Shown: positions 11,339 through 24,400 of the stretch, piece by piece
Position numbering within the stretch: position 1 is the first letter of the stretch
Layout: each line of letters begins with the position of its first letter
From: Strongylocentrotus droebachiensis
Lineage: Eukaryota > Echinodermata > Echinoidea > Camarodonta > Strongylocentrotidae
DNA length: 64,000 bases
Direction of reading: 5' to 3'
Assembly (NCBI GenBank): GCA_035222895.1
Contig: JAVYIG010000090.1
Coordinates: 496,001 to 560,000, forward strand
The notes under the pieces: generated by a model
The model's database searches: none
What the model saw: the letters and a program-made list of their open reading frames with translations, nothing else
What the model was told of the DNA's origin: nothing
Made by a program: the position numbers and the translations under genes

Positions 11339-12063
11339 AGTCATCCCCCCCAGGTGTACGAACCTGTCTACGCCACTGCCCAGGATGCTCTCGAGTTTAT
11401 TTGACTTTCAAGAGAAAGCGTCTCTAAGATATAAAGTGAGGTTATTTCTTCAATGAAGTGAAAGGACTCTTAAAAATAAAATAGCCCTTTCATTTCATTT
11501 TTAGAAATAAACTGCTCCTACTTCGTGCTTTGTTCACACTCTCCCTGATCTATAAAGAGTGCTTTCTCTATTTGATCATCAACAGAAGCAAAATGCTAGG
11601 CCACGAACTTTTCGAAGCGTGACCAGATTTAAAGTATGCTTAAATGGGGGCATTGATGTATGTAGAAAAAAAGGATTAAGATCCCATGCGACGTTTCGAA
11701 ATGTTAAGAACTTAGAATGAGAAAACTAAAGTTGAGATTCGACCTTTATGTCTAGACGTTGCTTAATGCATTTCGTATTGATATTATCTCCCGTCTGAGA
11801 GTGATTATAGACGTTATTTATATGCAGGCGCGCCGGAAGCAGTTTGGGATTGGGGGGGGGGGGGCAAACATTCCAGGGGGCTCATCTTCCAGGGACAGTG
11901 AGCCAGTGACGTAACGAGCAAAAACGTTTGGAAGAGGGGGGGGGGGGGGCAGAAGAAAAATCTGCATCACCACCACTCTTACACGTTACATGCAGGCCCC
12001 GCGTGGATTATTAACGATCAGGTAGATCGTAAATTGGCGTGGGGTCCAGGGCCTGAGGTTATT

Positions 12064-12407
12064 TAATAAAAGGATCATCCGACAAATAATCATTGTGATT
12101 CAAATTGATGCAAGGATTTTTTTGAATAAGCAATACTTTTCACCAGAATCTTCTTTGTAAAAACGACTTTTACAAATCTCAGCCATGCAAATCTGCCACT
12201 GTGTTGTAAGATCGCTTTCAGATTAGGAGAAGTGTATTCTTTAATGAGTATTTTACATTGAATGGAACGTCTCAACTCAGTAAGCATGGCTGAGATTTGT
12301 AAAAGTTGTTTTTACAAAGAAGATTCGAGTGAATAGCAGTGCTTATTCAAACAAATATTCGCATCAATTTGAATCACAATCATTTTGTCGCTTAATCCCT
12401 TTTAATG
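12064..12407. repeat. Long fold-back element, arms about 125 bp
   Basis: The left arm (12064-12190) and right arm (12283-12407) are imperfect reverse complements; shared blocks include GATTCAAATTGATGC, TTTACAAATCTCAGCCATGC and GAATCTTCTTTGTAAAAAC. The loop is about 90 bp. This is a hairpin MITE nested in the larger hAT-like element. Confidence 0.8.
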
Positions 12408-13094
12408 ACCTTGTTTTCCTTAGTCGTTTGCAAGGGGAGAAGAAGATATGTCACGTTAAAGACATCATAAAGATCGTTGTTGTATGCGTATATATTATAT
12501 ATACACAGGCCCCGCGGAACGTTTATCAAAGTGGGGGGGGGGGGGGGCTAAAGTACTTACGATCAGGTAGAGGGTAGCGAGCGTAAATTGGTGTGTGTGT
12601 GGGGGGGGGGGGGGTTCAGGGGTTTTAGGCATTTAATTACGGTCAGAGAAGCACAAATATTTTGATGCCACATTTGTGTCACTGGCAGGTCAGGGGGGGG
12701 GGGCGTTTTTTATTTTATTTCTTAAGGTAATATTTACGTTACTATCCTATTTTTTACCGGTTTGGGAGGCTAGTGGGGTGGGGAGGGAGCGGGCCGGTAG
12801 AATCGGCCCGTGGATCCGCGCCTGTCCAAAATAGCACACACACAAAATCGCTTTGCCGCTATACGCGGCTCAGTAAAGAAAGAATGTAAAGGTTGCTCCG
12901 AATAATGTCACGAGGAGGAAATAATGTGCAGAACGGGAAAAAATCGAGAGAATGTCATCAGGGGATGGGGGTCAGTAACAGCTATGTAGCTTGTAAATTT
13001 GTAAGAGGGAAAATGCTGATTAAAATGATAATGATGAAATAGCAAATAATTGAGGAGTATCATAGGTACCAATTCAATGGATATTTGTATAAAA

Positions 13095-13165
13095 AAGAGC
13101 CCCCGTCAGTACTAAAAGAGCCCCCGTGAGAAGGCTCACGGGGGCTCTTTTATGGGGGGAAGAGC
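13095..13165. repeat. AGAGCCCCCGTGAG inverted repeat cluster
   Basis: Three copies of AAGAGCCCCCGT and one inverted copy form a short GC-rich hairpin (AGCCCCCGTGAG against CTCACGGGGGCT). Related blocks occur at 5290-5365. Confidence 0.7.
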
Positions 13166-13760
13166 CCCCGTGGAAAAAAAATTAATTTGAGCCCTGATCG
13201 CTGTTATAAAAACCTCCAATGATAAATGTAGGTAGCATGCGCAATGTTTAGGAAATTTAATTCCTGTTAACTTTCCTTTTCTTTTAATTCAGGCTGTTAT
13301 TATTGTTATGTTCTTTTGGGTTAAAATACAAACCATCTTTACTCCTTTACTGCTTTTCTTTCTTTTTTTGAGGGGGGGGGGGCGTTTTGGGGGGCAAAAA
13401 TGCGTTTTGCCCCCCACTTTTTTGACTGGGGGGCAACTGCCCCCCTGCCCCCCCCCCACTTCCGGCGCCGTTGTTTATATGGATAATAAAGATAAAGCTG
13501 TCCGGGTCTTTGAATATAATGCTTCAAAACAAATCGAACAAGCTGTTTATTTCTTTATTCATGGTCTGTTTCTACTGTTTATCTATTTTCCTTGCCAAAC
13601 CAAAAAAAAAACGAATTTATTATGAATTTCACAGAGGATTTCACAGAGGATATTGATGAAACATAATTATGGGCGCAGGCCAAGATTTAAACCCACTCAA
13701 GTGTGAATTTGGCGCATCTTCCCTCATCTTCTTCAACCAGGAAATGGACTTCATTGTAGC

Positions 13761-14090
13761 CAGGGGCGTAAATCCCGGGGGGGATGGGGGGGCTGCATCC
13801 CCCCCCCCCCTGGCTTGAAGTAGGGGGGGGGTGGCCTGTACAAACATCCCCCCCTGATATCATCCCCCCTGAACAAAAATGCTTATTCAGCGGTCGACTG
13901 AGTCGTTGCGATTTTTTTGGAGACCAAAAAAGAAAGAAAAACTGTCCTCTTACCCCCCCCCCCCCCCCCCGCTTATTCAGCGGTCGGCTGAGTCGTTGCG
14001 AAATTTTCGGCCCGATTTATAAATGTTAAAACCCCCCCTATCGCCGATCATCCCCCCACCCCCACTCCTCGGTACGGATTTACGCCCCTG
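13761..14090. mobile_element. hAT-like MITE with 8-bp TSD, 330 bp
   Basis: The ends are CAGGGGCGTAAATCC and GGATTTACGCCCCTG, an exact 15-bp terminal inverted repeat, with perfect ATTGTAGC duplications at 13753-13760 and 14091-14098. Inside, CTTATTCAGCGGTCGACTGA and a near-identical block (13971) form a two-unit direct repeat also found, inverted, in the element at 60404-60847. Confidence 0.92.
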
Positions 14091-14384
14091 ATTGTAGCCT
14101 TAGGACAGGATGGTGAAATAAAATTGATAAAAGAACATCATAATCAGATTATCCGACCCCGGAAACCCCATGAATTCATCAACTTTTATCATACTGGTCC
14201 TTTTCCTTTTGAAACTACGCTTGACCTTTAACTCGGATGGCGGCCATTTTTTATTTGGCCAATATGGCCAGCATGACAGCCCCAAGGAGACCTGTAATTG
14301 ATACAAGCAACATCATAATCAGATTCTTTGACCCAGAAAACCCCCTTTCTATATATTAAAAAAAACAAAAACATTTTAGCTCTT

Positions 14385-15105
14385 TTGAGGGGGGGTTCGA
14401 CCCCCCCCCCCCCCCCTTCCCCTCGGTACGCGCCTGCATGTGCATCCCTTCCTCCTTATTCCCTTATCCATCGTTACCGTCACTACCATTTGAGTAGGGC
14501 CGGCCCCCTCTTCAATAACGGCTTCCAAGCCTCCGAGAATGACCCCAGAATTTATAGATTACCATTCTGCCGTTCTTTGGATCGAGGGGCCGGGTGCGGC
14601 CTTTTTAGAAGTGTTTCTACACTAACCTTTTCATGCACTACGGCTTAACATAAACAAGCATGCTAAGATTTTTTGAAAAAAACATAATTCCGACTCAGTT
14701 TCGCATAACTTAAAAATAAGAATACGGCCAGTCACCCCTCCCCCCTCCCCTCAATACATCCGCCTTCACGAACCCCCCTTCCCCTTGTCTTACCCTTATT
14801 CGTCGTTACTGTCACCAATTTTTAGTGCCACTTCGTTGTCTTTCTTTCTCCCCGGCTCCTCTCTTCTTTTTCTTTCCTCTTTTTTAAACTCTCCCTCTTT
14901 TCTTTTCTTTTTTCTTCTCTTTTCTTTTATCTTCTCCCTTTTCCCCCCCTTTTTTGTTTCTTTCTTCTTTACTTCCTCTTTTTCCTTCTCAATTTTTTTG
15001 CGCCGCCAATAGGGGGGGCCGCGGCCGTTTCGGCCCACCCCTGGATCCGCCACTGGGTTAAACCGCTGAAACCCCCCCCCCCCCTCCCCTCTAGATCCGC
15101 CCCTG
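14385..15105. repeat. Repeat fragments and a polypyrimidine tract upstream of gene A
   Basis: It contains a terminus-like CTCGGTACGCGCCTG (about 14424), the diverged dispersed repeat shared with 3741-4090, a C/T-rich tract (14842-15000), and two right-end motifs, GGATCCGCCACTG (about 15039) and AGATCCGCCCCTG (about 15092). The gene A start codon follows about 230 bp later. Confidence 0.55.
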
Positions 15106-15333
15106 GTAATCAAAACAAATTGAATGGAAGTTAGCAACTTCATAGGGGTCTTGAAGGCTAGACTATCCCTCTAAATATTATTGTTTTGGATGATCACACA
15201 TATAATACATGGGTACTTTCTACTTATAGTTCAGTGTACGTGAATCAGCAATTTGTTATCAGTTCACGTAGGCGTGGTGCATGCTCAGACACTCTCTAAA
15301 AAATCGCCCGAAACTAGCTAGCTCTTTGCAAAT

Positions 15334-15465
15334 ATGTTCGCTTTGAGGGGGATGTTAATGCCAAGTCGTGCCGCTGCTCTGGCGAGGACCTTGAGGAGCA
15401 CCGGTCTGTACTCTACTGCAACTGCACCACAACCTATTGTGACGCCCGACATCCATTTCAACAAG
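15334..15465 (+). CDS. ALDH2: Gene A exon 1: mitochondrial presequence
   Basis: Encodes 44 residues with five Arg and no acidic residue in the first 30, then Ala/Thr/Pro-rich sequence, as expected of a matrix-targeting peptide. The first ATG is chosen because it gives the full presequence; Met7 and Met9 are alternatives. Ends in phase 0 before GTTTGT. Confidence 0.85.
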
Positions 15466-18400
15466 GTTTGTTAATCAATTCATTCTTCTTCAATTAGTTT
15501 TATTTGTACATATGATTATGAGTAAAAAGAGCAATCATTCATTCATTCAAAATGGTTAAATTCAAATAGTCTACATTCCTCACTTCCGCAAGGCCGAATT
15601 CCGAAAGTAAATTTCCAATTGCAATTAATGAATGTCATTTCAAGTTCATCAAGATGTACATGTAGACTACACTACAGTACAGTAGTCTATGTACATTATT
15701 AAAAACATCGACAATAAAAAGGCATTATTACTTTATTAGAGTATCATGAATAGAAGAAAAGTAATTACCGCATAGAATTAGAATGATCAAGAAACAGGCA
15801 TTAAGATTAATAAGACTAGGGTCTAGAGTGAATATCTAGTAAATCTAATTAAATAAGATGAAATATGTTATGACGATGGATGGGTAATTAGGAAAAATCC
15901 AACAATGTCGATGAAGGAGAGAAGGAGAGCGAGAAGATACAAAAGGGGAAGAAAGAGATTTTTTTTTTAAAGGAGACATGAAGATTGAGAGAAGAAATGA
16001 TGTGTGTGTGTGAGGAGAGAGGAGATGGATAGATGAGAGAGTGATCGAGAGAGAGAGAGAGAAAGATATTAAGAGAGATCGAAGGAGATGGAGAGAGAAT
16101 TAAAGGAGATAGTGAGAGAAGGATAGAAACAGAAAAAGGGAAGGAAAAATTAAAATTATTATTAAAAGAAGTGACATATACGACGTGATAAAACTTTATC
16201 AAGATGCAAGAAATGACATAATAATAGTGGGTTCTTGTATAGCGCTCATGTCTGTCGGACTTGACACTCCTGGCGCTCCCTCAATTCATTAAGATGAAAG
16301 TGTAATCTTAAAATTTTTCCTTCTCGATCTCTCACTCCCCTTTTTCTCTCTTCTTCTCTTTAATCTACTTTACTCTTTAGTTTATCCTTACTCTTCCATT
16401 GCTCTCTCCCCTCCTTTATTTTATTGTTTTATCTTTAAAAATAAATCCAATGACAATTTATGATATTGTTTGTTTGTCCAGTTGTTCATCAACAACGAGT
16501 GGGTAGATGCTCAGAGTGGGAAGACGTTTCCAACTATCAACCCAGCTACAGAGGATATCATCACTCACGTGGCTGAAGCTGACAAGGTATGCTCGTTTTT
16601 TATGGTTGAATGGCCCAATCTAAAGATTGGGAGGAGGGGTGGAAGCAGGGGGGGGGGGGAGGGGCAGGGGCGGATGTTGATATCGCAAGTATCAAATTTA
16701 CATTTTCTTAAATTTCAAGTAATCAAAGGGAGCGAGCAGAAAAATGTACACTTCACTATGGTAGATTTTTACGCTGGTGGCATTCTTTGTCCGTCTGTCC
16801 CAGTAGAAGAAAGGTCAAAGGTCATAGAGGTCTTCTTTTTTTTTTAGATTACAGGTTTTTTCCTTGTGATCACAATAATTATGTCAAGAACTTATTGAGG
16901 AACATGTATGAACTTCAAACAGAATTACTGATCCAATTACATTTTGTGGCTAATTAGATCATAGGTCAGGATCATATGTGACCCGGCACCACAAAACCAA
17001 CAAAAAGTCGCAACCAGCGATTCTCCGTAATCAGCTAAAATGTCAATTTAGGTGAAAAAAATAGATTTTTGTTTTTTTGCATTTTCTGAAAGAGTGGTCT
17101 TTTCTGTACCTAGTATCAAAATTTGGAAGTCTAAAACATAGTAGAAGATGTGTTTTAAACGGTTTTTCTAGACCAGTTTTTTTCGCACAGCCTTCGGTCT
17201 CTTCCAAAATTTGATCACTTTTCCCGAGCGAAATTATCGTAGGAGTGGAAATGGTCGGTCGTTGCTAACGGGTCGTGCTACGCGGGCTGTGATTGGTCCA
17301 TTATAGCAATCAGTGCGGCGCGCCATTTTGTTTGTATCCGCTTTCACATCCGAGTTCCAGATTTGCGTTCGTCTTATATTCTCCGTTAACGACTTCGACT
17401 AGCTTGATTGTACATCACATATCCAGAATTTGTTGATCAAGAGTAGACCTAAGAACATTATTATATTTTATACATTTGAGAGTGACAAGTTGCGAAAAAG
17501 TCTACAACGTCGTTACAATGCCAGGTTTTGTACGTGAGCAGAGCCGTGGGATGGTACCGGGGTGCACCAACGCAGATGCCCGGGTAGCTCGGGCGGTCAA
17601 CGAAGCGATGATGCGGGGGCTAGCTGCGGGGGATCAGGCCAACCTTACAGCTTTGCTTACTGAACACTTCGGGCAAGACAGCGACGAGAGAATTCCTGAT
17701 AATGTGGTTACAAATAATTGCCCAGATGTATACAAAACAAGATAGGTGACAAGCAGTGTGTAAGGGGGAACAAAAAGACTCCGGGTCCACCATGAATAGG
17801 CATTGTCTAGTGCAGGTGTCTCGGCACTATGTTGCAGTTCACTTAATCTGTCCAATTACAACTCTATACATTTACAACATAATAACTTTTGAAAGACTTA
17901 AGTCCACACATTGAAACCTCAGAAACATAATGAACAGACTATGTTTGACCATCAGGCCAAATTTCAGCCTAATCTGAAAATCTCTTCATAGTGGTTGCTA
18001 TGGCCTTTTGATTCACCCTTCTATTGATTTCCCTGTGGTTTGCTTGCTCCGCATGCTTGAATAGCCCCAAACTTTAAAGCTCTCTTTCTCACAATTTAAT
18101 ACCAGTAACCTCCCTCATCAGCTCTTTTCATTCACTAAATTGAAAGGGTTAGGAAGCTTCAATTTGGACAAGTAATATACCATTTTAATGAGGAGAACTT
18201 CTTCTTTCATAATCAGATGAAATCAGGAAAATAATTTTTTGCGACTTTTTGGTGGTTTTGTGGTGCCGGGTCACATATAGTGGTCAGTTGACAATTGAGT
18301 TTGGGCTTTTTGTTTTCAGCGTGATATGTCACGAACAATTTCTTCCATTTCCTTTACTGAATTTAGGGCCTAGGTCCATAAGAGACGCAGTGCCAGTGGC

Positions 18401-21400
18401 ATTTGACTTGTTTTCCCTTTCTTTTTGTATGCGAGGCTTTGCATGCTCAGAAGATAATACAAAAAGGGAAAACAATAAAAACTACCCCCAACCACACACC
18501 ATTATCATAGGCCACCTAATTGCACATATTCAAGGTGGTGGGTGCCCCAATATGAGGTGGTCATTGTTTGAATATTTACTGGAGAATTTTATTGGATTCA
18601 AGGAATGAATGAATGAATACACTGAATTTGTGGATGTAGGGTTGGGGTGGGGTGCAATTCAGCCTGTGCCCCCCCCCCCCTTATGAAACCCATGTTGCAT
18701 ACCTTGAGTACACAACTCTGAGTTTGCTCCCCCCCCCCCCCAGGCCTTTGTTCGAATTAATGGCCTTGTCCTTTTCAATTTTCCTTTCAATTTTGGAGCT
18801 ATTGACTTCTAAATCTCATAATTCACTGGTGTATGGAACTAGCACGCGATCTATTATTCTTAGTTAAAAGCCAGCATATGGACTAGATATGTGTTTAATA
18901 CAAAGAAAAAAGAGAGATTTTAGTGAGTTTTGTAAAGTTCACAATGAAAGCTCCGTTTATTTTGTAATTTTTTTTTTTAATAATTAAAGATCCCCGAAGT
19001 GCACCTCGAGTTTATATGTACATGTATCTTCTCTGCACTTCGAAGACGAGTCAACTCACAAGTTGTTTTTACCCCTATTTTAAGTTAAATATGGGTATTT
19101 AGATTTTGCAATATCTTCAAAGTAGTGACATTTCAAGCTAAGTTCATAATGGAGAACAGGATAATGCACCTTCATTACAAACCAAAAAAACATTAATAAA
19201 GACACAAAATATGAAACATAATTGTGTAAATAATACCAAAAGAAATAAACCAATAGTACCAGTGATTGCTCCGTCATTAATAGCTGTTGTTTCACTTTGC
19301 ACTTATGAGTATGAAAATAGTGTATATTGTATCTTTTGATGTTTAATTATAAATTTCAATTAAACCGAACCTTGTTTTGATATGTTATCAAACTTTATAT
19401 TACAACTATGTTTTGTTTTGGGTTAGGCCGATGTGGACATTGCCTACCATGCTGCAAATGAGGCCTTCCGTCTTGGCTCACCCTGGCGTACCATGGACGC
19501 CTCCGAAAGGGGGCGCTGTCTCAATAAGCTAGCCGATCTGATCGAAAGAGATCAGATCTACCTCGCTGTGAGTATCAACAAAACCTGTAAATCTTGAGCT
19601 CATTAGCTCTACATATTTAGAAGGAAAAAAGAAGAAATATCTCTCCCTCCATTAAAGCCCCACTGTACTACTTGTAGCGGTGCCTGTTGGTCCCCCATGA
19701 TCCTCTTTTTCTTATGTTAATAGAGAGCTAAGTTGATGAGATAGCCACCTGTCAGTGACCTTCCTGGGTGGTCTAATCCCTCATGGCCAAACTAGTACAA
19801 ACAGGCTTTGAATAAAAAAAACGAGAGAAGAAAAAGGGATGACTTGGACTCCCTTTTCCCCTGAACGTCTATGGATCCGGTAACAGTATCAGTAAATTGA
19901 AATGCAGCTTAGAGCAAAAAGCTCAAAAAGAAAGAACATGATAATCTTGAGAATGTAGGCTTTGTGGGCAAAGGGCCAAGGTTGCCTTCTTGAAGTACCA
20001 TTTGCATATTTTGTTCTTATTGATACTCCCTCATGCCACTCGTTTGTGTAGATAAATGTAATGCAATTTTAATCCTTGACTAATAAGAATTTTGATGGCT
20101 TGTAGTAATTGTTTAAAAAATTGCTGAAAATAAATAAGTTTAGCAGTGAATGAGCATCACTCATGCATAGCAAAAGTTTGAAACTGAGGTATGGCGTGTA
20201 CATTATTTGACAGAGCTTGGAGACGCTGGATAATGGCAAGCCCTTCCAAGCGGCAATGGCGGCAGATGTTGCGCTCACTATGAAATGCTACAGGTATGAC
20301 ATCAGACTCTATTTACTCAATGATACTTTGGTCATTTATTCATTCATTCATTCAGTCACTCATTGATTCTTTCATTTCTTCATCAATTTATTTACTGGGG
20401 TTATAGTAAGAGATTGAACAGGGCATTGGTATTCTTCTTTGATAGACATGATTTTTCCTTCAGAATTTGTGTATTGCAGTAATTGGAATTTTATCTGCGT
20501 ATTAGAATAAGGATACAATTTCATCTGTGAGATTGATTCAGCTATAGCATTGGATATTTATTCATCTTTTTGTGGTATGCTTCAGTTTTTATGCAGATTT
20601 TTTTGTTTTTTTATTTAAGATACTATGCTGGCTGGACAGACAAAATTGAAGGGAAGACAATCCCAATTGGTAAGTCCAACTCCTGTTTCTATTATATTTC
20701 TTATTTGGCAACATGCATACACTTGAAAATGTATGCAATCTTAACATTTTATAAGGCAATTGCATACCAGTAGATTTATATTTAAAGGAAAAGTTCCATT
20801 CTGAAATCACATTGACTTCATAGAAAAAAAAGAGCAGAAAACAAGTTTCCCGATGTATGTGTTTTATGTTGCCTATTTTTGTAGAGATATCAATACATCA
20901 ACAATGAATGAACAATGAATTCTGTGTTCTTCATCAAAATTCCCTCAACTTTCCTTTGACCTGTCCTGAGTCTTCTGTTGTCAGGGGGTAACTATTAAAA
21001 GGAGTGTAACATTTTATGTGTAGGCGTACACAAGCTTGAAAAGTGCATGCACACAGCATCATGGTAGAGTCTAGAAATAATTTCTGGGAATAAAGGAATA
21101 GATTTTGACCAGTGCACGCATCATACATAAAGATGCATTGCATTCACAGAGATGTCATCTGTTTTTATGCTTGTTGTGGAAAACCTGGCCAAAGGCAAAA
21201 GCATTGTTAAAGGAAACCTCACCTCAAGAAAGGTTAATTGCATTCTTGCCCATTAATCTACACGGTTTGCACCAAAGTGTATGAGAGAGGCGTACAGCAA
21301 GATGTTCTTACAATTTGCAGATCGAGAGAGAGAGAGAGAGGGGGGGGGAGACAGACAGAGAGAGGGAGAGACAGAGAGACGGACAGACAGAGACAAAAGA

Positions 21401-24400
21401 GAGAGTGGGGGGGGGGGAGGAGGGGGGGGGGGGGGGGGTAAGGTGAGAAAACACACACATATGATTGCGCATACAATTACTAAGCAGATGTACATTTTGC
21501 ATGCATTGATATGAGAGAGTACATGTATTATAAGAGTTAAAATGCAAATCATATTAATGCTATTGAATATTAGGAATGCATTTTCCAGATTGAGATGCTT
21601 GACTGCTCTTTCAATGCATGAAGAAGGTATTGTATTTTTTCATGAGGGTGGATCGCTTTGTTCAAATATAGTCATTATATGCACCCATTTTTGGAATTCA
21701 TGGGTCATGGCCATGGCCATGCTGCCATTAATGTGCTGTATTCAAAGACATTCATCTCTGTGTTGAAAAGGCAGGCACAGATTATTATATGTTTCCAGAT
21801 GCAGTGCGGCTAATGATTCTATAGAGTTTATACATAAAACCTGTAGGACTAAAATATTTTGAAATGAATATAAGTTTAAAAAAATATAAATGTGCGGCTT
21901 AATTTTTTGTTTGTATTCATAAAGTATCATTTTAACAGGCCGTTGGATTTTAGGAATCCCCACTTCTCTTTTATGTAAAATTATATCTTGTACATGTAAG
22001 TACCGTATATAACGGTGTATAAACCGCACTTTTTTGCCGCCGAACAAATTTCAAAGTCGGGGGTGCGGTTTATACACGGTACACCAAAAAAAAAAAAATG
22101 GCAATGTCTCCCAGCTCGGTAATCGGTGTGTTGACTCACCACTCGGAAACTAGAACAACACTCAAATTTGTCTGTCATCTTGGTTTGAAAGTAATCTTTC
22201 TGATAGATCTCAATATGTAGTTTATAATAATTATTCCTCCAATTTTTCTTCTATTACATGGTGTACCACAAGGTTCTATCCTAGGTCCCTACTGTTTTTT
22301 AATTTACAGTACCGTAATGATCTTACACACACACAAAAAAAATCTCGGCAGGGGTGAAAAAGAGGGGTGCGGTTAATACACGAGGGCGGTTTATACAACG
22401 TTATTTACGGTACTTAAAGGTAATACAAAGTTTTGGGAAATGTTGAAAATTGGGTGGAAAGTGATTCTTTACAATTTTGATATATTTGGATGCCCCTGTG
22501 GATGTATTATAAGAAGTAGAAAATTTAGCCCCCAAAACTCTTCTGCTTTTGAGAAAAATTGAATATAAAAATTTACCGGTGCTCCCGGTACATTTTGATC
22601 ATTTTCAAATAGCGCCTACGGCCATACAATGGTAGCTGCGACCATGAAAATCTCAGAATATGTACCGTAGTTGTGATATATAATTTCAGAACGGGAATAG
22701 CTAATCGGTCGATTTTAGTCAATAAACATTGTTTTATAGCTTAATTAATATCTTGACCTTGAGAGGGAGCTATACAACATAAAGAGTTTATTATTTACAA
22801 TTTCATAACTTTAGACTCGATTTCAACCGCGGCAAGGATCACTGAATATTGTAGGACCGCATATGCTTCCAATATGTTCATTTGAACCAAATTCATGATC
22901 CCATACCAAAACTTTGTATTACCTTTAATTAATACACATGTATTTTTTATGCTTTTATAAACTTTCAATATACAGAAGGAAATAAATGAAATGAATGAAT
23001 ATAAGGCATTTAGAAATGAGATAATTTTGTAACATATATGAAAGGTGACATTTTTTTGCGTGCTCGCTTAACTCGCTCACAAAACTTAAGAACATACATG
23101 TATATGCCTGTAGGTGTGTACATGTACATGTACATGGCACTTGACTTGTTTCAGAGTTATGCACAATTAATATTCTGTGATCATTGGGATTGGGGTGACA
23201 CTAAGCATTTTATTTCTGAAAAGTGTCCCATGACTTTGCATTTACTTAATGTGGAAATGTTATCACCAGATATTAATTAATCCAATGTGCAGGGTGCCAT
23301 CACTTCAATTTTTTTTGCTAAAAGAGTGTCGTCTTCATACGACAGGAAGACTGTATTTTTCTTGCTGGTATTGGTTTTGAGTGGACTCCCCCCCCCCCCC
23401 CCCCCTTCCTCCCCCTTAGTGTTCAGCCTCGGTTGTGTGGGTTTTTTATAGTCATTTCCATTTCATTTATCTGAGGTCAGTAGAGGACATCAGTTGATCC
23501 ATTGATATATAAAAGACAAATATTTGTGTTTTTCCTGATGAAGTGACAATCCCAGATGCAAACAAATAATTAGAGTCATTTTGCTTTTTCATACAAATGG
23601 GTATTTTTCCTTTCATATGGGTATGGTTTTGGAGGATCCAGTCGCACACCCCTGTCTAAAAGTACATGCAGATTATGTTACTATTTACATTTTTCTTGGC
23701 TTTTTTTCTTGAATAGATGGAGATTTCTTTGCGTACACCAGGCATGAACCGATTGGAGTATGTGGGCAGATAATTCCAGTAAGTATTTTTGTAATATCTT
23801 ATTTATGTCTTTTTGTTTTTTGTTTTTTATAATCCATGAATCTATAGGCATGCATGTGTAAATATTGTGTAGTATATAAGGAAAAATCTGAACATTTTTT
23901 AGTAAATAAGGTGATGCATTTTGCATAAACCTTGATTTCTACATCTTTGTTTTCAAAAGTTCTTTTAAGAAATACTAAAGGGAAAACTTGCCTTAATTTA
24001 TGCGTAACTACATGGTTTGTGTTTCTATTGGTGACCTTGATGTGTCATATAGTTTATCGGTAGATTCATATTTTAATGTAGGTATAGTAAGAAATATACT
24101 GGTACTAGTTATTGCAGCTTACAGTGTAAATTAGTATTTTATGTTTACTGCTTAACCATTGCTTAACCATTTCCATCCCAGTATAGCTTGGAAAAGCTGC
24201 TTCAGGGATTACCTCATCAAGTATCAAGCATACTGATCCATTAAAAACATGGCTCGGTAGGAACAGGCCCCCAGGATAAATGGGCACCCAGAATTTAGGT
24301 CTGGACTCCCCAAACTACAACATTTTAAAATAGGGCTAATGCATACTAAAACACTAAAACATTTAATCTGGACTCCCTTTAAAATAATGCTAATGTGGAA

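Larger units (their letters stand above)
10536..11378 (+). mobile_element. hAT-like non-autonomous element with 8-bp TSD, copy 1
   Basis: The ends are CAGGGGCGTAGAC and GTCTACGCCACTG, flanked by a perfect 8-bp duplication CCCAGGAT (10528-10535 and 11379-11386). Array unit 1 has a single CCCAGGAT at the homologous place, which proves the insertion. An 8-bp duplication with CAG...CTG-type ends points to the hAT superfamily. There is no transposase. Inside are a trinucleotide-rich block (10663-10762), a perfect palindrome (10844-10883) and a second element-like segment (10892-11338) carrying a zinc-finger fragment. A close relative lies inverted at 39616-40456. Confidence 0.9.
10044..11652. repeat. 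Tandem array unit 2, split by an 843-bp insertion
   Basis: It follows unit 1 base for base apart from scattered substitutions. It is interrupted at CCCAGGAT (10528-10535) by a hAT-like element and resumes at the second CCCAGGAT (11379). Removing insertion plus duplication leaves about 758 bp. Confidence 0.85.
11825..13473. mobile_element. hAT-like composite element with 8-bp TSD, 1649 bp
   Basis: The ends are CAGGCGCGCCGGAAG and CTTCCGGCGCCGTTG, flanked by a perfect TTTATATG duplication (11817-11824 and 13474-13481). The interrupted sequence is the third array unit, whose uninterrupted form is seen in unit 1 near 9407. Inside are further G-rich repeat fragments, a long fold-back (12064-12407) and sequence shared with 4425-4815, so other elements nested in it. 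No transposase frame. Confidence 0.85.
11653..13640. repeat. Tandem array unit 3 (partial), split by a 1649-bp insertion
   Basis: It begins TTGATGTATGTAG like the other units, runs to 11824, is broken by an element with TTTATATG duplications, and resumes with GGATAATAAAGATAAAGC at 13482. Homology fades near 13640, so only the first ~345 bp of the unit are present. It is the most diverged of the three. Confidence 0.8.

Noticed and set aside
21253..21552. Overlapping open frames rich in Arg/Glu/Gly or Ser/Leu/Pro
   Set aside because: Produced by a GA/G microsatellite in gene A intron 5 on both strands.
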